Shown: positions 1 through 5,722 of the stretch, piece by piece
Position numbering within the stretch: position 1 is the stretch's first letter
How the letters are laid out: every line of letters begins with the position of its first letter
Assembly: GCA_019414025.1 (NCBI GenBank)
Contig: DXMU01000014.1
Span: forward strand, 1 to 15,882
Origin: Collinsella sp.
GTDB lineage: Bacteria; Actinomycetota; Coriobacteriia; Coriobacteriales; Coriobacteriaceae
Length of the DNA stretch: 15,882 bases
Reading direction: 5' to 3'
Notes under the pieces: generated by a model
Told to the model about the DNA's origin: nothing
Databases searched by the model: none
The model's input: only the letters and a program-made list of their open reading frames with translations
Program-made: the position numbers and the translations under genes

Positions 1-297
1 ACTGAATGTGTCCATCCTCGCAGTATCCGGTTCTCAAGGTGCACGCTCGGCGGCTGATCCGGTCCGACCGGGCCGCGCGGCAAGGAGATATATTGCCAGA
101 CCGCGAAGCCCTGTGGGTCGTCAATTCCACTCTTCACAAGTCCTACACAACATATCGCTTTCTATAGCTAATAGAAAGACTGGTGCGGATCTTCCGCACG
201 TATCAGATGATGACCCTTTGGTTTAGGAATATATAGAGATCGGTCACCTGTAAGTGTCTATCTACCCGCGCTTTTAGCAATGTAAACCGCGCTTCAG
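1..297 (-). other. Non-coding region, possibly rRNA-operon promoter/leader
   Basis: No convincing gene is present in these 297 bases. On the minus strand the left end contains a TTGAGAAC motif (about 30-40) like the boxA-type antitermination motifs in actinobacterial rRNA leaders and spacers. An rRNA operon could therefore begin just beyond the left edge. Two clean hairpins are visible: a 7-bp stem at 183-199 and an 8-bp stem at 158-178. A TAGACA box with an AT-rich TATATA stretch near 235 (minus) is a weak promoter candidate. No 16S 3' end or 23S 5' end lies inside the window, so the rRNA link is inference. Confidence 0.3.
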
Positions 298-335
298 ATA
301 AAAAGAGGGAGCGCCGCGCACAACGCGACACTCCC
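298..335 (-). terminator. Intrinsic terminator of the infC-rpmI-rplT operon
   Basis: A 12-bp stem (307-318 with 324-335, 5-nt loop) is followed on the minus strand by a run of five U. Two positions that mismatch as C/A on the plus strand become G-U pairs in minus-strand RNA. The hairpin is therefore perfect only in the direction of rplT transcription. It lies about 20 nt downstream of the rplT stop codon. Confidence 0.85.
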
Positions 336-356
336 CTAGCGATTCAAGAGAATCTA

Positions 357-716
357 TTAGGCCTCGAGAGCCTTCTTGGCGATGGTAGCCAGCTCGTTGA
401 AGGACTCGATGTCCTCGTAAGCCATCTGAGCCAGGACCTTGCGGTCGAGCTCGATGCCGGCAACCTTCAGGCCATGCATGAACTGAGAGTAAGAGATGTC
501 GTTCAGGCGAGCAGCAGCGTTGATACGGGTAATCCAGAGAGAACGGATCTCGCGCTTCTTGTTGCGGCGATCACGATACTGATACTGCAGGGAGTGCTGG
601 ACCTGCTCTTTAGCATGCTTGTAAGTACGCGAAGCGGCACCGTAGTAACCCTTCGCACGGTGCATAACGGTACGGCGCTTCTTCTTGGCGGCAACAGCGC
701 GCTTAATACGTGCCAT
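357..716 (-). CDS. rplT: 50S ribosomal protein L20
   Basis: This 119-residue protein is the usual length for bL20. It opens with the family signature MARIKRAVAAKKKRR, a basic N-terminal extension that threads into 23S rRNA. The globular C-terminal part includes RSLWITRINAAAR and SYSQFMHGL. L20 is needed for early assembly of the large subunit. In Firmicutes it also binds its own operon leader and represses it. The gene is last in infC-rpmI-rplT, 46 nt after rpmI, with an AGGAG ribosome binding site upstream of the ATG. A strong intrinsic terminator follows the TAA stop. The assignment is secure. Confidence 0.98.
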   Translation of the reverse strand: MARIKRAVAAKKKRRTVMHRAKGYYGAASRTYKHAKEQVQHSLQYQYRDRRNKKREIRSLWITRINAAARLNDISYSQFMHGLKVAGIELDRKVLAQMAYEDIESFNELATIAKKALEA

Positions 717-762
717 GTTCTATCAACTCCTAGACGGTAAAACGAAAAACGGGAACGCGAAC

Positions 763-954
763 TTAGGCGAGACGTGACTTGATGACCTTGCGGTCGGCAG
801 CGGCGATCTCGGTCTCCTGACGGAAGCCACGCTTACGCTTGGTGGACTTCTTGCTCAGGATGTGGCTCTTGAAAGCCTTGGCGCGCATAAGCTTGCCGGT
901 ACCAGTCTTGCGGAAACGCTTCTTGGTGCCGCTGTGGGACTTCATCTTAGGCAT
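763..954 (-). CDS. rpmI: 50S ribosomal protein L35
   Basis: This 63-residue, very basic protein has the bL35 signature MPKMKSHSGTKKRFRKTGTGK and the internal HILSKKSTKRKR stretch. The length matches the family (about 64-66 residues). It is a structural protein of the large ribosomal subunit. It lies between infC (32 nt upstream) and rplT (46 nt downstream), the conserved bacterial order, and is surely co-transcribed with both. An AAGGAG ribosome binding site sits 7 nt before the ATG. Confidence 0.98.
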   Translation of the reverse strand: MPKMKSHSGTKKRFRKTGTGKLMRAKAFKSHILSKKSTKRKRGFRQETEIAAADRKVIKSRLA

Positions 955-986
955 GAAATACTCCTTAATCGGTTACAGAACACTAG

Positions 987-1541
987 TTACTTGCTATCGC
1001 TTGCCGCTTTATCCTCATCGAAGGCGCCCTTAATCGGGGCGAGCAGCATAAGCATGTTACGGCCTTCCATCTTAGGCTTGGACTCGACCGTAGCGTAAGG
1101 CTTGAGATCCTCGGCGAGACGCTCGAGAACGTTAAGGCCCTGCTCCGGGTGAGCCATCTCACGGCCGCGGAACATGATGGTGATTTTAACGCGTGCGCCC
1201 TTCTTGAGGAAACGCAGAACGTGGCCCTTCTTGGTCTCGTAGTCGCCAACGTCGATCTTGGGTCGGAACTTCATTTCCTTGACCTCGACCTTGGACTGGT
1301 TCTTACGAGCAGCCTTGGCCTTCATGGCCTGCTGGTACTTGAACTTACCGTAGTCCATGACCTTGCAGACCGGCGGCTCCGCGTTGGGAGCGATCTCGAC
1401 CAGGTCGAGACCCTGATCGTCGGCGACGCGCTGGGCATCGCGGATGGCGAACAGGCCGAGCTGAGAGCCATCGACGCCAATCAAACGACACGAAGATGCA
1501 GTGATCTCGTCGTTGATGCGGGTGTCATCAGACTTAGCTAT
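987..1541 (-). CDS. infC: Translation initiation factor IF-3 (probable AUA start)
   Basis: IF-3 binds the 30S subunit, prevents premature 50S joining and checks start codons. The N-terminal domain begins at RINDEI (residues 8-13) and runs through the VCKVMDYGKFKY linker start. The C-terminal domain begins near residue 84 (EVKEMKFRPKI) and contains FRGREM. With the start proposed here the protein has 184 residues, close to the 180 of E. coli. The in-frame ATG at 1556 has only a T-rich stretch upstream and no ribosome binding site. An ATA codon at 1541-1539 lies 7 nt after a perfect GGAGGT. infC is known to use AUU-type rare starts in E. coli and Bacillus, which lets IF-3 repress itself. The function is certain; the ATA start is inference from spacing. 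Confidence 0.95.
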   Translation of the reverse strand: MAKSDDTRINDEITASSCRLIGVDGSQLGLFAIRDAQRVADDQGLDLVEIAPNAEPPVCKVMDYGKFKYQQAMKAKAARKNQSKVEVKEMKFRPKIDVGDYETKKGHVLRFLKKGARVKITIMFRGREMAHPEQGLNVLERLAEDLKPYATVESKPKMEGRNMLMLLAPIKGAFDEDKAASDSK

Positions 1542-1554
1542 TTTCCCTACCTCC
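1539..1554 (-). promoter_or_regulatory. infC ribosome binding site and rare AUA start codon
   Basis: On the minus strand GGAGGT occupies 1554/1553-1549 and is followed after 7 nt by ATA (1541-1539), in frame with IF-3. The nearest ATG (1556-1554) overlaps the Shine-Dalgarno itself and has none upstream. A second ATG at 1560 is out of frame and stops after eight codons. This arrangement makes AUA the best-placed initiator. Confidence 0.7.
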
Positions 1555-1560
1555 ATTCAT

Positions 1561-1593
1561 AAAAAAATAACCCGGCGCTTCTCAGCAACCAGG
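1561..1593 (-). terminator. Leader attenuator (intrinsic terminator) just before infC
   Basis: On the minus strand a 9-bp stem with one bulged U is capped by a GAGA (GNRA) tetraloop at 1583-1580. The arms are 1593-1584 and 1579-1571. The U-rich tract UUAUUUUUUU (1570-1561) follows at once. The U tract ends only 7 nt before the infC Shine-Dalgarno, so termination here would silence the whole operon. Bacillus infC-rpmI-rplT operons use such an attenuator under L20 control. The hairpin is seen; the regulation is inference. Confidence 0.75.
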
Positions 1594-1717
1594 TCGTACA
1601 CATAGACATCCTCGATTTAAGGAAGAGAATCTAATTTGTATGACCAGTCAGCTGCTCATTGGCGCCAAAAGGTGGGAACCCTCGGGTTCCTCTTTAGGGC
1701 ATTGCGGGAACAACGCC
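1594..1717 (-). promoter_or_regulatory. Structured 5' leader of the infC operon
   Basis: On the minus strand the leader holds three elements upstream of the attenuator. The first is a 7-bp GGAACCC/GGGUUCC hairpin (1690-1675). The second is a self-complementary UUGGCGCCAA segment (about 1655-1664), whose UUUGGCGC could pair with the terminator 3' arm GCGCCGGG and so act as an antiterminator. The third is a long-range stem GGUCAUAC/GUACGACC (1645-1638 with 1599-1592) that shares two bases with the terminator stem. The design suggests an L20-responsive leader, but no match to a known family was tested. Confidence 0.5.
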
Positions 1718-1723
1718 TTGCGA

Positions 1724-1752
1724 ATAATAACACGTACAGCGCGTTATCACAT
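1724..1752 (-). promoter_or_regulatory. Candidate promoter of the infC operon
   Basis: An extended -10 (TG-N-TATTAT, -10 at 1729-1724) is read on the minus strand. The -35 candidate 17 nt upstream (ATGTGA) is poor. It would give a leader of about 175 nt before the proposed infC start, enough for the attenuator and leader stems. Confidence 0.4.
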
Positions 1753-1758
1753 TACGTA

Positions 1759-1822
1759 CACGAAAAGGGGCCGCGACCCCCTTGAACGCTCGCTTGCTAT
1801 GGTGCCCGAAGCGAGACTCGAA
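1759..1822 (-). repeat. Displaced copy of the tRNA-Leu 3' end plus terminator (copy A)
   Basis: This stretch repeats, with few changes, 1937-2005. It contains the T-loop TTCGAGTCTCGC, the acceptor 3' strand, CCA, the 20-nt spacer and the terminator hairpin of tRNA-Leu(CAA). It lacks the D arm, the anticodon arm and the 5' acceptor strand, so it cannot be a tRNA. The homology starts at the T-loop, the usual boundary of tyrosine-integrase attachment sites in tRNA genes. It may be the remnant attachment site of a lost element, or a simple duplication. Confidence 0.7.
1763..1783 (-). terminator. Second terminator hairpin (in copy A)
   Basis: On the minus strand an AAGGGG/CCCCUU stem with a 7-9 nt loop is followed by UUUU. 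It is a near-identical duplicate of the tRNA-Leu terminator at 1941-1963. Confidence 0.65.
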
Positions 1823-1837
1823 GGGCCTTCGCTTCGC

Positions 1838-1903
1838 GAAGCCCCGGGCTTCGGGCGCGTGGCGCCCTCGCCACGCTCCGCTACAGACAGGCCACAGGCC
1901 TGT
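1838..1903. repeat. Cluster of three tight hairpins between the two tRNA 3' ends
   Basis: Three perfect inverted repeats lie in a row. GAAGCC/GGCTTC has a 3-nt loop (1838-1852). GCGTGGCG/CGCCACGC has a 4-nt loop (1857-1876). ACAGGCC/GGCCTGT has a 3-nt loop (1887-1903). No U tracts follow them. They fill the 114-nt spacer between the duplicated tRNA ends and no coding sequence explains them. Confidence 0.6.
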
Positions 1904-1936
1904 TTGCTTAACGCTTCGCGCGCTCACGCGAGTTCG

Positions 1937-2005
1937 CACGAAAAAGGGGGCCGCAACCCCCTTGAACGCTCACTTGCATGTATGGTGCCCGAGGCGAGAC
2001 TCGAA
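1937..2005 (-). repeat. tRNA-proximal copy of the tRNA 3' end plus terminator (copy B)
   Basis: This is the partner of the repeat at 1759-1822. It includes the functional T arm and acceptor 3' strand of tRNA-Leu(CAA), the encoded CCA, a spacer and the terminator. The two copies differ by scattered substitutions and a 3-4 nt indel after the CCA, so the duplication is not recent. Confidence 0.7.
1941..1963 (-). terminator. Intrinsic terminator of tRNA-Leu
   Basis: On the minus strand an AAGGGGG/CCCCCUU stem with a 6-nt loop is followed by a five-U tract. It begins about 20 nt after the tRNA CCA end. Confidence 0.8.
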
Positions 2006-2069
2006 CTCGCACGTTGTTGCCAACGGTGGATTTTGAGTCCACTGCGTCTGCCAATTCCGCCACTCGGGC
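1983..2069 (-). tRNA. tRNA-Leu (anticodon CAA)
   Basis: The 87-nt class II tRNA folds with a GCCCGAG/CTCGGGC acceptor stem, discriminator A and an encoded CCA. The D arm contains AATTGGCAGACGC. The anticodon stem TGGA/TCCA holds the loop CTCAAAA, giving anticodon CAA. A long variable arm (CGTTGGCAACAACG) and the T-loop TTCGAGT follow. It reads UUG leucine codons. It begins 39 nt after the stop codon of the transglutaminase-like gene and ends in its own terminator. Confidence 0.97.
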
Positions 2070-2108
2070 ACGCAATGCGTGAGTTAGTTTATCACAGCTT
2101 TCTGCCGA

Positions 2109-3542
2109 TTAGTCCGAAAATGGAACTTCGAGCATTTCGATGAGTTCGACCGTGCGGAGCATCTCGCGCTGACGGCATCCGCGACCGTCGACCGAGACCT
2201 CCCCCATCTGGTTGTCATAGGGGTCCTCGCGCACGCCGTCGAAAGAGGGCTCAAACTCTGCCTGGAATCGATTGCTGGCCACCATACGCCACGGGTCGAG
2301 ATTGCCAAAGTAGTGACGGCGGCGCCACTCCTCCCCCATCCTGCGAGCAGAAGATCCAAATGACACATCGGCGTTGAGCCAACCGGTCTGCGGCGTATAG
2401 AACTCTGCCCAGTCGTGCGACCCCACCGAATCGGGCGCAACGTACAGGCCGCTCTGCCAACGGGCGGGCACGCCCGCGATACGGCACATGGTGATAAACG
2501 TGAGCGCCATAACGCCGCAATCGCCGCGGAGCGAATGCGCGCAGTCATCGGCAATAGATCCCAAAAGCAAGTACGGCGGCTGATAGCGATAGTCGATATG
2601 CTGCGTCAGGTAATCATAGATAGCACGGGCGCGATCGAGCGGATCCTCGAGTCCGTCAACAACACCGGCCGTCAGCTGCAGCAGATACGGCGTGAATGCA
2701 ATGTGCGGACGGTCCTCGGAAATATCCTCGGGCAGAGGCGCGTCCATACGCGGATGAACCGGAAGTGTGCCACCGTAGACATCACAATAAGCAGCATCGA
2801 TGTGATAACGATAGGTCACCGAGAATGAGCGTTCACTCGAAGAAGACCACGAGGCGGTACGTGCCGAAGCGTTCGCGGGAGCAACAGCACCCTCCGGCGT
2901 CATGTCGAGAATCTCGACCCGAGACTGCTGGCGGCAGGTGGCGGCAACGGGAAGCCAAGCGCGAACAGTCTCCCCCTCTAGAGCGCCGGGGACAGACACA
3001 GACGCTTTAAGCGTAATGACGCGAGCCAATCCGTTTTGCGACTCCATCTCCTTGAGCATCTCGTTGCGCAGTGCAATTCCGTCCGTAGGATCGGGACGCA
3101 TGCCGGGGACCTCTTTGGGATATACGCGAAGCGAATCGAGGAAGTTGTCGAGAACGAACAGCTCGCCATCGATAAAGCGCCAGTCAATACGCTTACGGTC
3201 AATCAGATCGTCAAACTGCTCCTCGGTAAACTCAGGCCACTCCTCGCGAATCATCGCAATAGCTCGATCGCGCGACACCGAAAAATGAAGCGGCGTCTCA
3301 AGCATGCGATACCGCTCGGCACGAACGCAGGCTGTCAGCGAAGGCTCAGGATTCTGCCCCAAAAGACGATCACAAGCCGCAACAGCCTGCGTCAAATATC
3401 CGGCATCCTTGAGTCGAAGAATCTCGGGCGGCAGTCCAATATCGAGATGACGAAAGTCATCATTGCAAACATCAACAGAGCAACCAACAGGACCCTCGTC
3501 AATAACCTTCCCATCCGAAGGCAGTACATTAATAACAGCCAT
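2109..3542 (-). CDS. Transglutaminase-like (papain-fold) domain protein
   Basis: This is a 477-residue protein if it starts at ATG 3542. That start has GGAG 6 nt upstream, while the in-frame ATG at 3578 has none. The C-terminal half carries the transglutaminase-like core: Cys342 in RGDCGVMALTF, His376 in SHDWAEFY and Asp392 in LNADVSFG form the expected triad. The segment DRARAIYDYLTQHIDYRY before the Cys is typical of the family. The N-terminal third is alpha-helical looking and unrecognised; a beta-rich region follows (residues 170-260). No signal peptide or membrane segment is seen, so it is probably cytoplasmic. Bacterial members may act as peptidases or amidases, but the substrate cannot be told. 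It stands alone upstream of tRNA-Leu. Confidence 0.85.
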   Translation of the reverse strand: MAVINVLPSDGKVIDEGPVGCSVDVCNDDFRHLDIGLPPEILRLKDAGYLTQAVAACDRLLGQNPEPSLTACVRAERYRMLETPLHFSVSRDRAIAMIREEWPEFTEEQFDDLIDRKRIDWRFIDGELFVLDNFLDSLRVYPKEVPGMRPDPTDGIALRNEMLKEMESQNGLARVITLKASVSVPGALEGETVRAWLPVAATCRQQSRVEILDMTPEGAVAPANASARTASWSSSSERSFSVTYRYHIDAAYCDVYGGTLPVHPRMDAPLPEDISEDRPHIAFTPYLLQLTAGVVDGLEDPLDRARAIYDYLTQHIDYRYQPPYLLLGSIADDCAHSLRGDCGVMALTFITMCRIAGVPARWQSGLYVAPDSVGSHDWAEFYTPQTGWLNADVSFGSSARRMGEEWRRRHYFGNLDPWRMVASNRFQAEFEPSFDGVREDPYDNQMGEVSVDGRGCRQREMLRTVELIEMLEVPFSD

Positions 3543-3648
3543 ACCAAACTCCATGTCACTAGAACCCTTGAAGCCCATTGTAGCGAGATAAAAGAGAAAG
3601 CCCCAATAAAGGAACTCTCAACACCGATAAACGGTACCTATAAAAATG

Positions 3649-3737
3649 AATTCAGCCCAGTAACCCTGCAGCGAGTTAACAAAGGAGGCCCCGTTTCCCC
3701 GGAGCTGGTTCCGTCGCGCGACTTCTGGCGAAGCCAG
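3649..3737 (-). repeat. Imperfect direct repeat, unit 1 (about 88 bp)
   Basis: It matches 3748-3834 at an offset of 97-99 nt. Shared landmarks are AATTCAG, GTAACCCTGC, the CCCCGG-AGCTG core and CGCGACTTCTGGCGAAGCCAG. The CTGGC/GCCAG hairpin (3725-3737) is preserved, but the long outer partner arm present beside unit 2 is missing. The 315-nt stretch 3579-3893 between the transglutaminase-like gene and fba is otherwise non-coding. Confidence 0.75.
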
Positions 3738-3747
3738 TAGCCCTCTT

Positions 3748-3834
3748 AATTCAGACTCGTAACCCTGCGGCGTTAAACGAAGGAAGCCCCGTCCCCCGGA
3801 GCTGTTTTCTTGGCGCGACTTCTGGCGAAGCCAG
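3748..3834 (-). repeat. Imperfect direct repeat, unit 2
   Basis: This is the second copy of the 88-bp unit, immediately downstream of fba (minus strand). It supplies the 3' arm and inner hairpin of the long multibranched structure at 3782-3873. It carries several substitutions relative to unit 1 (3649-3737). Confidence 0.75.
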
Positions 3835-3873
3835 GTGAGCGCAAAGGAAACAGTGTAGGGAGACGGGGCTTCC
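3775..3873 (-). terminator. Long multibranched hairpin after fba, probable terminator
   Basis: A 16-bp outer stem joins 3858-3873 to 3782-3797. It has one pair that is G-U only in minus-strand RNA, pointing to minus-strand function. Inside are CTGTTT/AAACAG and the CTGGC/GCCAG hairpin (3822-3834). A weak U-rich tail (UUCGUUU) follows on the minus side. It begins 20 nt after the fba stop. It could also be a structured RNA element or a mobile repeat. Confidence 0.5.
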
Positions 3874-3893
3874 GGCGGGAAGTTTAGCGACGC

Positions 3894-4760
3894 TTACGCC
3901 TTGTTGACGGAGCCAAACTCCTCCATGAGCTCCTTGGTGCGGGCAACGATGTTGTCGCGACCAGGCTTGAGGAGCTTGCGGGGGTCAAAGCCCTTGCCCT
4001 GCTGATCCTTGCCAGCCTCGATGTACTCGCGAACGCCCTTGGCGAAGACGAGCTGCAGGTCGGTGTTGACGTTGATCTTGGAGATACCCAGGGAGATGGC
4101 CTTCTTGATCTGATCCTCGGGGATGCCGGTGCCACCGTGCAGGACGAGGGGCAGGTCGCCGGTCTGAGCCTTGATCTCGCCCAGACGCTCGAAGGAAAGG
4201 CCAGCCCAGTCGGCAGGGTACACGCCGTGGATGTTGCCGATACCGCAGGCGAGGAAGTCGACGCCCAGGTCAGCAATCTGCTTGCACTCAGCAGGATCAG
4301 CGAGCTCGCCGCTGGAGGTCACGCCGTCCTCGGTGCCGCCGATGCCGCCGACCTCGGCCTCGATGGACATGCCCTTGGAGTGAGCAAGCTCAACGAGCTC
4401 CTTGGTGCGGTCGAGGTTAAGCTGGAAGGTCTCCTCGTGAGAGCCGTCATACATGATGGACGTGAAGCCGGCCTCGATGCACTTGAAGCAGTCCTCGTAA
4501 GAACCGTGATCGAGGTGAAGGGCGACGGGAACGGTAACGCCCGTGGCCTCGACGGCAGCCTTGACCATGTCGGCGCAGACCTTGAAACCGCCCATCCACT
4601 TAGCGGCACCAGCGGTGCACTGAAGGATCAGCGGAGACTTGGCCTCCTCGGCGGCCTGGAGAATAGCCAGGGTCCACTCGAGGTTGTTGGTGTTGAAGGC
4701 ACCGAGACCGTACTTGCCGGCCTCGGCCTTCTTGAGCATGTCTGCTGCGTTGACGAGCAT
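3894..4760 (-). CDS. fba: Fructose-bisphosphate aldolase, class II
   Basis: The 288-residue protein splits fructose 1,6-bisphosphate into DHAP and glyceraldehyde 3-phosphate in cytoplasmic glycolysis. The motifs of the zinc-dependent class are in order: GAFNTNN (20-26), LHLDHG with catalytic Asp84 and zinc ligand His85, EAEVGGIGG (135-142), zinc ligands His178 (GNIHGVY) and His208 (LVLHGG), and the phosphate-binding NVNTD (230-234). The ATG at 4760 has AGGAGGT at proper spacing. The frame is open 32 codons further upstream, but family members begin at this MLVNAADMLKKA-type N terminus. The gene is monocistronic, between a promoter near 4801 and the hairpin after 3893. DhnA-type or tagatose aldolases are unlikely given the motifs. 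Confidence 0.96.
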   Translation of the reverse strand: MLVNAADMLKKAEAGKYGLGAFNTNNLEWTLAILQAAEEAKSPLILQCTAGAAKWMGGFKVCADMVKAAVEATGVTVPVALHLDHGSYEDCFKCIEAGFTSIMYDGSHEETFQLNLDRTKELVELAHSKGMSIEAEVGGIGGTEDGVTSSGELADPAECKQIADLGVDFLACGIGNIHGVYPADWAGLSFERLGEIKAQTGDLPLVLHGGTGIPEDQIKKAISLGISKINVNTDLQLVFAKGVREYIEAGKDQQGKGFDPRKLLKPGRDNIVARTKELMEEFGSVNKA

Positions 4761-4800
4761 AAAAGAAACCTCCTGTAAGGTTGCTCCGATAACGCCTGAG

Positions 4801-4828
4801 ATTTTACCACGGCGCACCCGAGCATAAA
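4801..4828 (-). promoter_or_regulatory. Candidate fba promoter
   Basis: On the minus strand a TAAAAT -10 box (4806-4801) is preceded after 16 nt by TTTATG (4828-4823). Transcription would start about 35 nt before the fba ATG. The -35 match is weak. Confidence 0.4.
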
Positions 4829-4901
4829 CGTTCGTTTGTTCACGAATATCGTCCAAACAGACTTTTTTGACCGTTTGCCCTACGGAATCGGCCCGTTGGG
4901 G

Positions 4902-4957
4902 AAAAATAGCTTGACGTTTGGACGCTTCTCGTGCTTCAAAAGCCGACTATTAAGCTA
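4902..4957 (-). terminator. Probable terminator of the recJ-rel-MBL operon
   Basis: On the minus strand UAGCUU (4957-4952, including the stop codon of the MBL gene) can pair with AAGCUA (4912-4907), followed at once by UUUUU. The 39-nt loop holds a smaller GCUU/AAGC hairpin. The closing stem is only 6 bp, so confidence is limited. Confidence 0.35.
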
Positions 4958-5638
4958 CATCTGCATGAAAGGGTTCTGCATGAGCTCGCGTGCCATGGTG
5001 GTCGAATCGCCATGGCCGGTTAGGCAAACGGTATCGGGTGGGAGAAGCCGGGCGAGCTTGGAGAGCGAGCGCAGAATCGCTGCCTCGTCGCCACCGGCAA
5101 GATCGGTGCGGCCGTGGCTGCCCGGGAATAGCGTGTCGCCCACAAAGGCAATGTTCCCCTGCTCGGTGGCAGCAAACAAGACGATACCGCCCGGCGTATG
5201 CCCGGGTGTCTCGATCACCTGCAGGCAGATATCGCCCACCTCGATAGCATCGCCCTCGGCGAGCAGGCGCGTCGGCTCACCCGGATCGGGCGTCTCGATA
5301 CCCCACATGGCGCGCTGCTCCTCGATATTTGCGCGAGGTACCGTCACGTCCTTAGCGCACAACTCATATAATGCGCCGTTGCCAATGACAGCTCGAACCC
5401 CGGCAACACCGCCAACATGGTCGGCATGGCCATGAGTGCATACGGCGCCAAGCACGCGTACGCCGGGATGCTCGGCTCGAATATGCTCCACCAGGCGCTC
5501 GCCTTCCCATGCGGGGTCGATAATCACGCACTCATTGTCCGAAATAACAGCATAGCTATTGGTCTGAATGGGACCGTTTACGAGCGTCTCGATCTCGACC
5601 GATCCCTTGGGAGTTAAATCCAAGGACACAGCGCTCAT
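4955..5638 (-). CDS. MBL-fold metallo-hydrolase (glyoxalase II-like)
   Basis: A 227-residue protein with the complete metallo-beta-lactamase set: THGHADH (68-74), His147 in ETPGHTPGG, Asp168 in FVGDTLFPGSHGRTD and His209 in LTGHGD. The compact form and the GDTLF-GRTD block match YcbL-like single-domain hydrolases related to hydroxyacylglutathione hydrolase. The substrate is probably a thioester but is not shown by sequence. No signal peptide is seen, so it is cytoplasmic. It is last in the recJ-rel operon, 84 nt after rel, with AGAGAGGAGAGGG before the ATG. The rel-MBL pairing is also common in other Gram-positive lineages. Confidence 0.9.
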   Translation of the reverse strand: MSAVSLDLTPKGSVEIETLVNGPIQTNSYAVISDNECVIIDPAWEGERLVEHIRAEHPGVRVLGAVCTHGHADHVGGVAGVRAVIGNGALYELCAKDVTVPRANIEEQRAMWGIETPDPGEPTRLLAEGDAIEVGDICLQVIETPGHTPGGIVLFAATEQGNIAFVGDTLFPGSHGRTDLAGGDEAAILRSLSKLARLLPPDTVCLTGHGDSTTMARELMQNPFMQM

Positions 5639-5658
5639 GTCCCTCTCCTCTCTATAGA

Positions 5659-5686
5659 ACTCGAGGCATCAAACGATGCCTCGAGT
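5659..5686 (-). other. Perfect 12-bp intercistronic hairpin between rel and the MBL gene
   Basis: The arms ACTCGAGGCATC and GATGCCTCGAGT enclose a 4-nt loop. It lies 20 nt upstream of the MBL start, just before its ribosome binding site, and is not followed by a U run. It probably acts as an RNA-stability or partial-termination element setting the MBL level relative to rel. Confidence 0.6.
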
Positions 5687-5722
5687 GTAGCGAATATCGA
5701 TAATGTGACACGTTCGTCGCAA

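Noticed and set aside
8..226. 72-codon plus-strand open frame at the left edge
   Set aside because: It has low-complexity composition, no ribosome binding site, hairpins inside it and no recognisable family.
1671..1690. T-box-like string AGGTGGGAACC on the plus strand
   Set aside because: The T-box bulge consensus is not matched, no specifier stem is seen and no plus-strand gene follows. It is the complement of the infC leader hairpin.
1640..2143. 167-codon plus-strand open frame
   Set aside because: It runs antisense through tRNA-Leu, both terminators and the infC leader, so it cannot be a real gene.
3543..3578. Upstream ATG at 3578 for the transglutaminase-like gene
   Set aside because: There is no ribosome binding site, while the ATG at 3542 has GGAG at 6 nt. 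The longer form stays possible.
4761..4856. N-terminal extension of fba to 4856
   Set aside because: It covers the promoter and Shine-Dalgarno, and aldolases of this class start at the position chosen.
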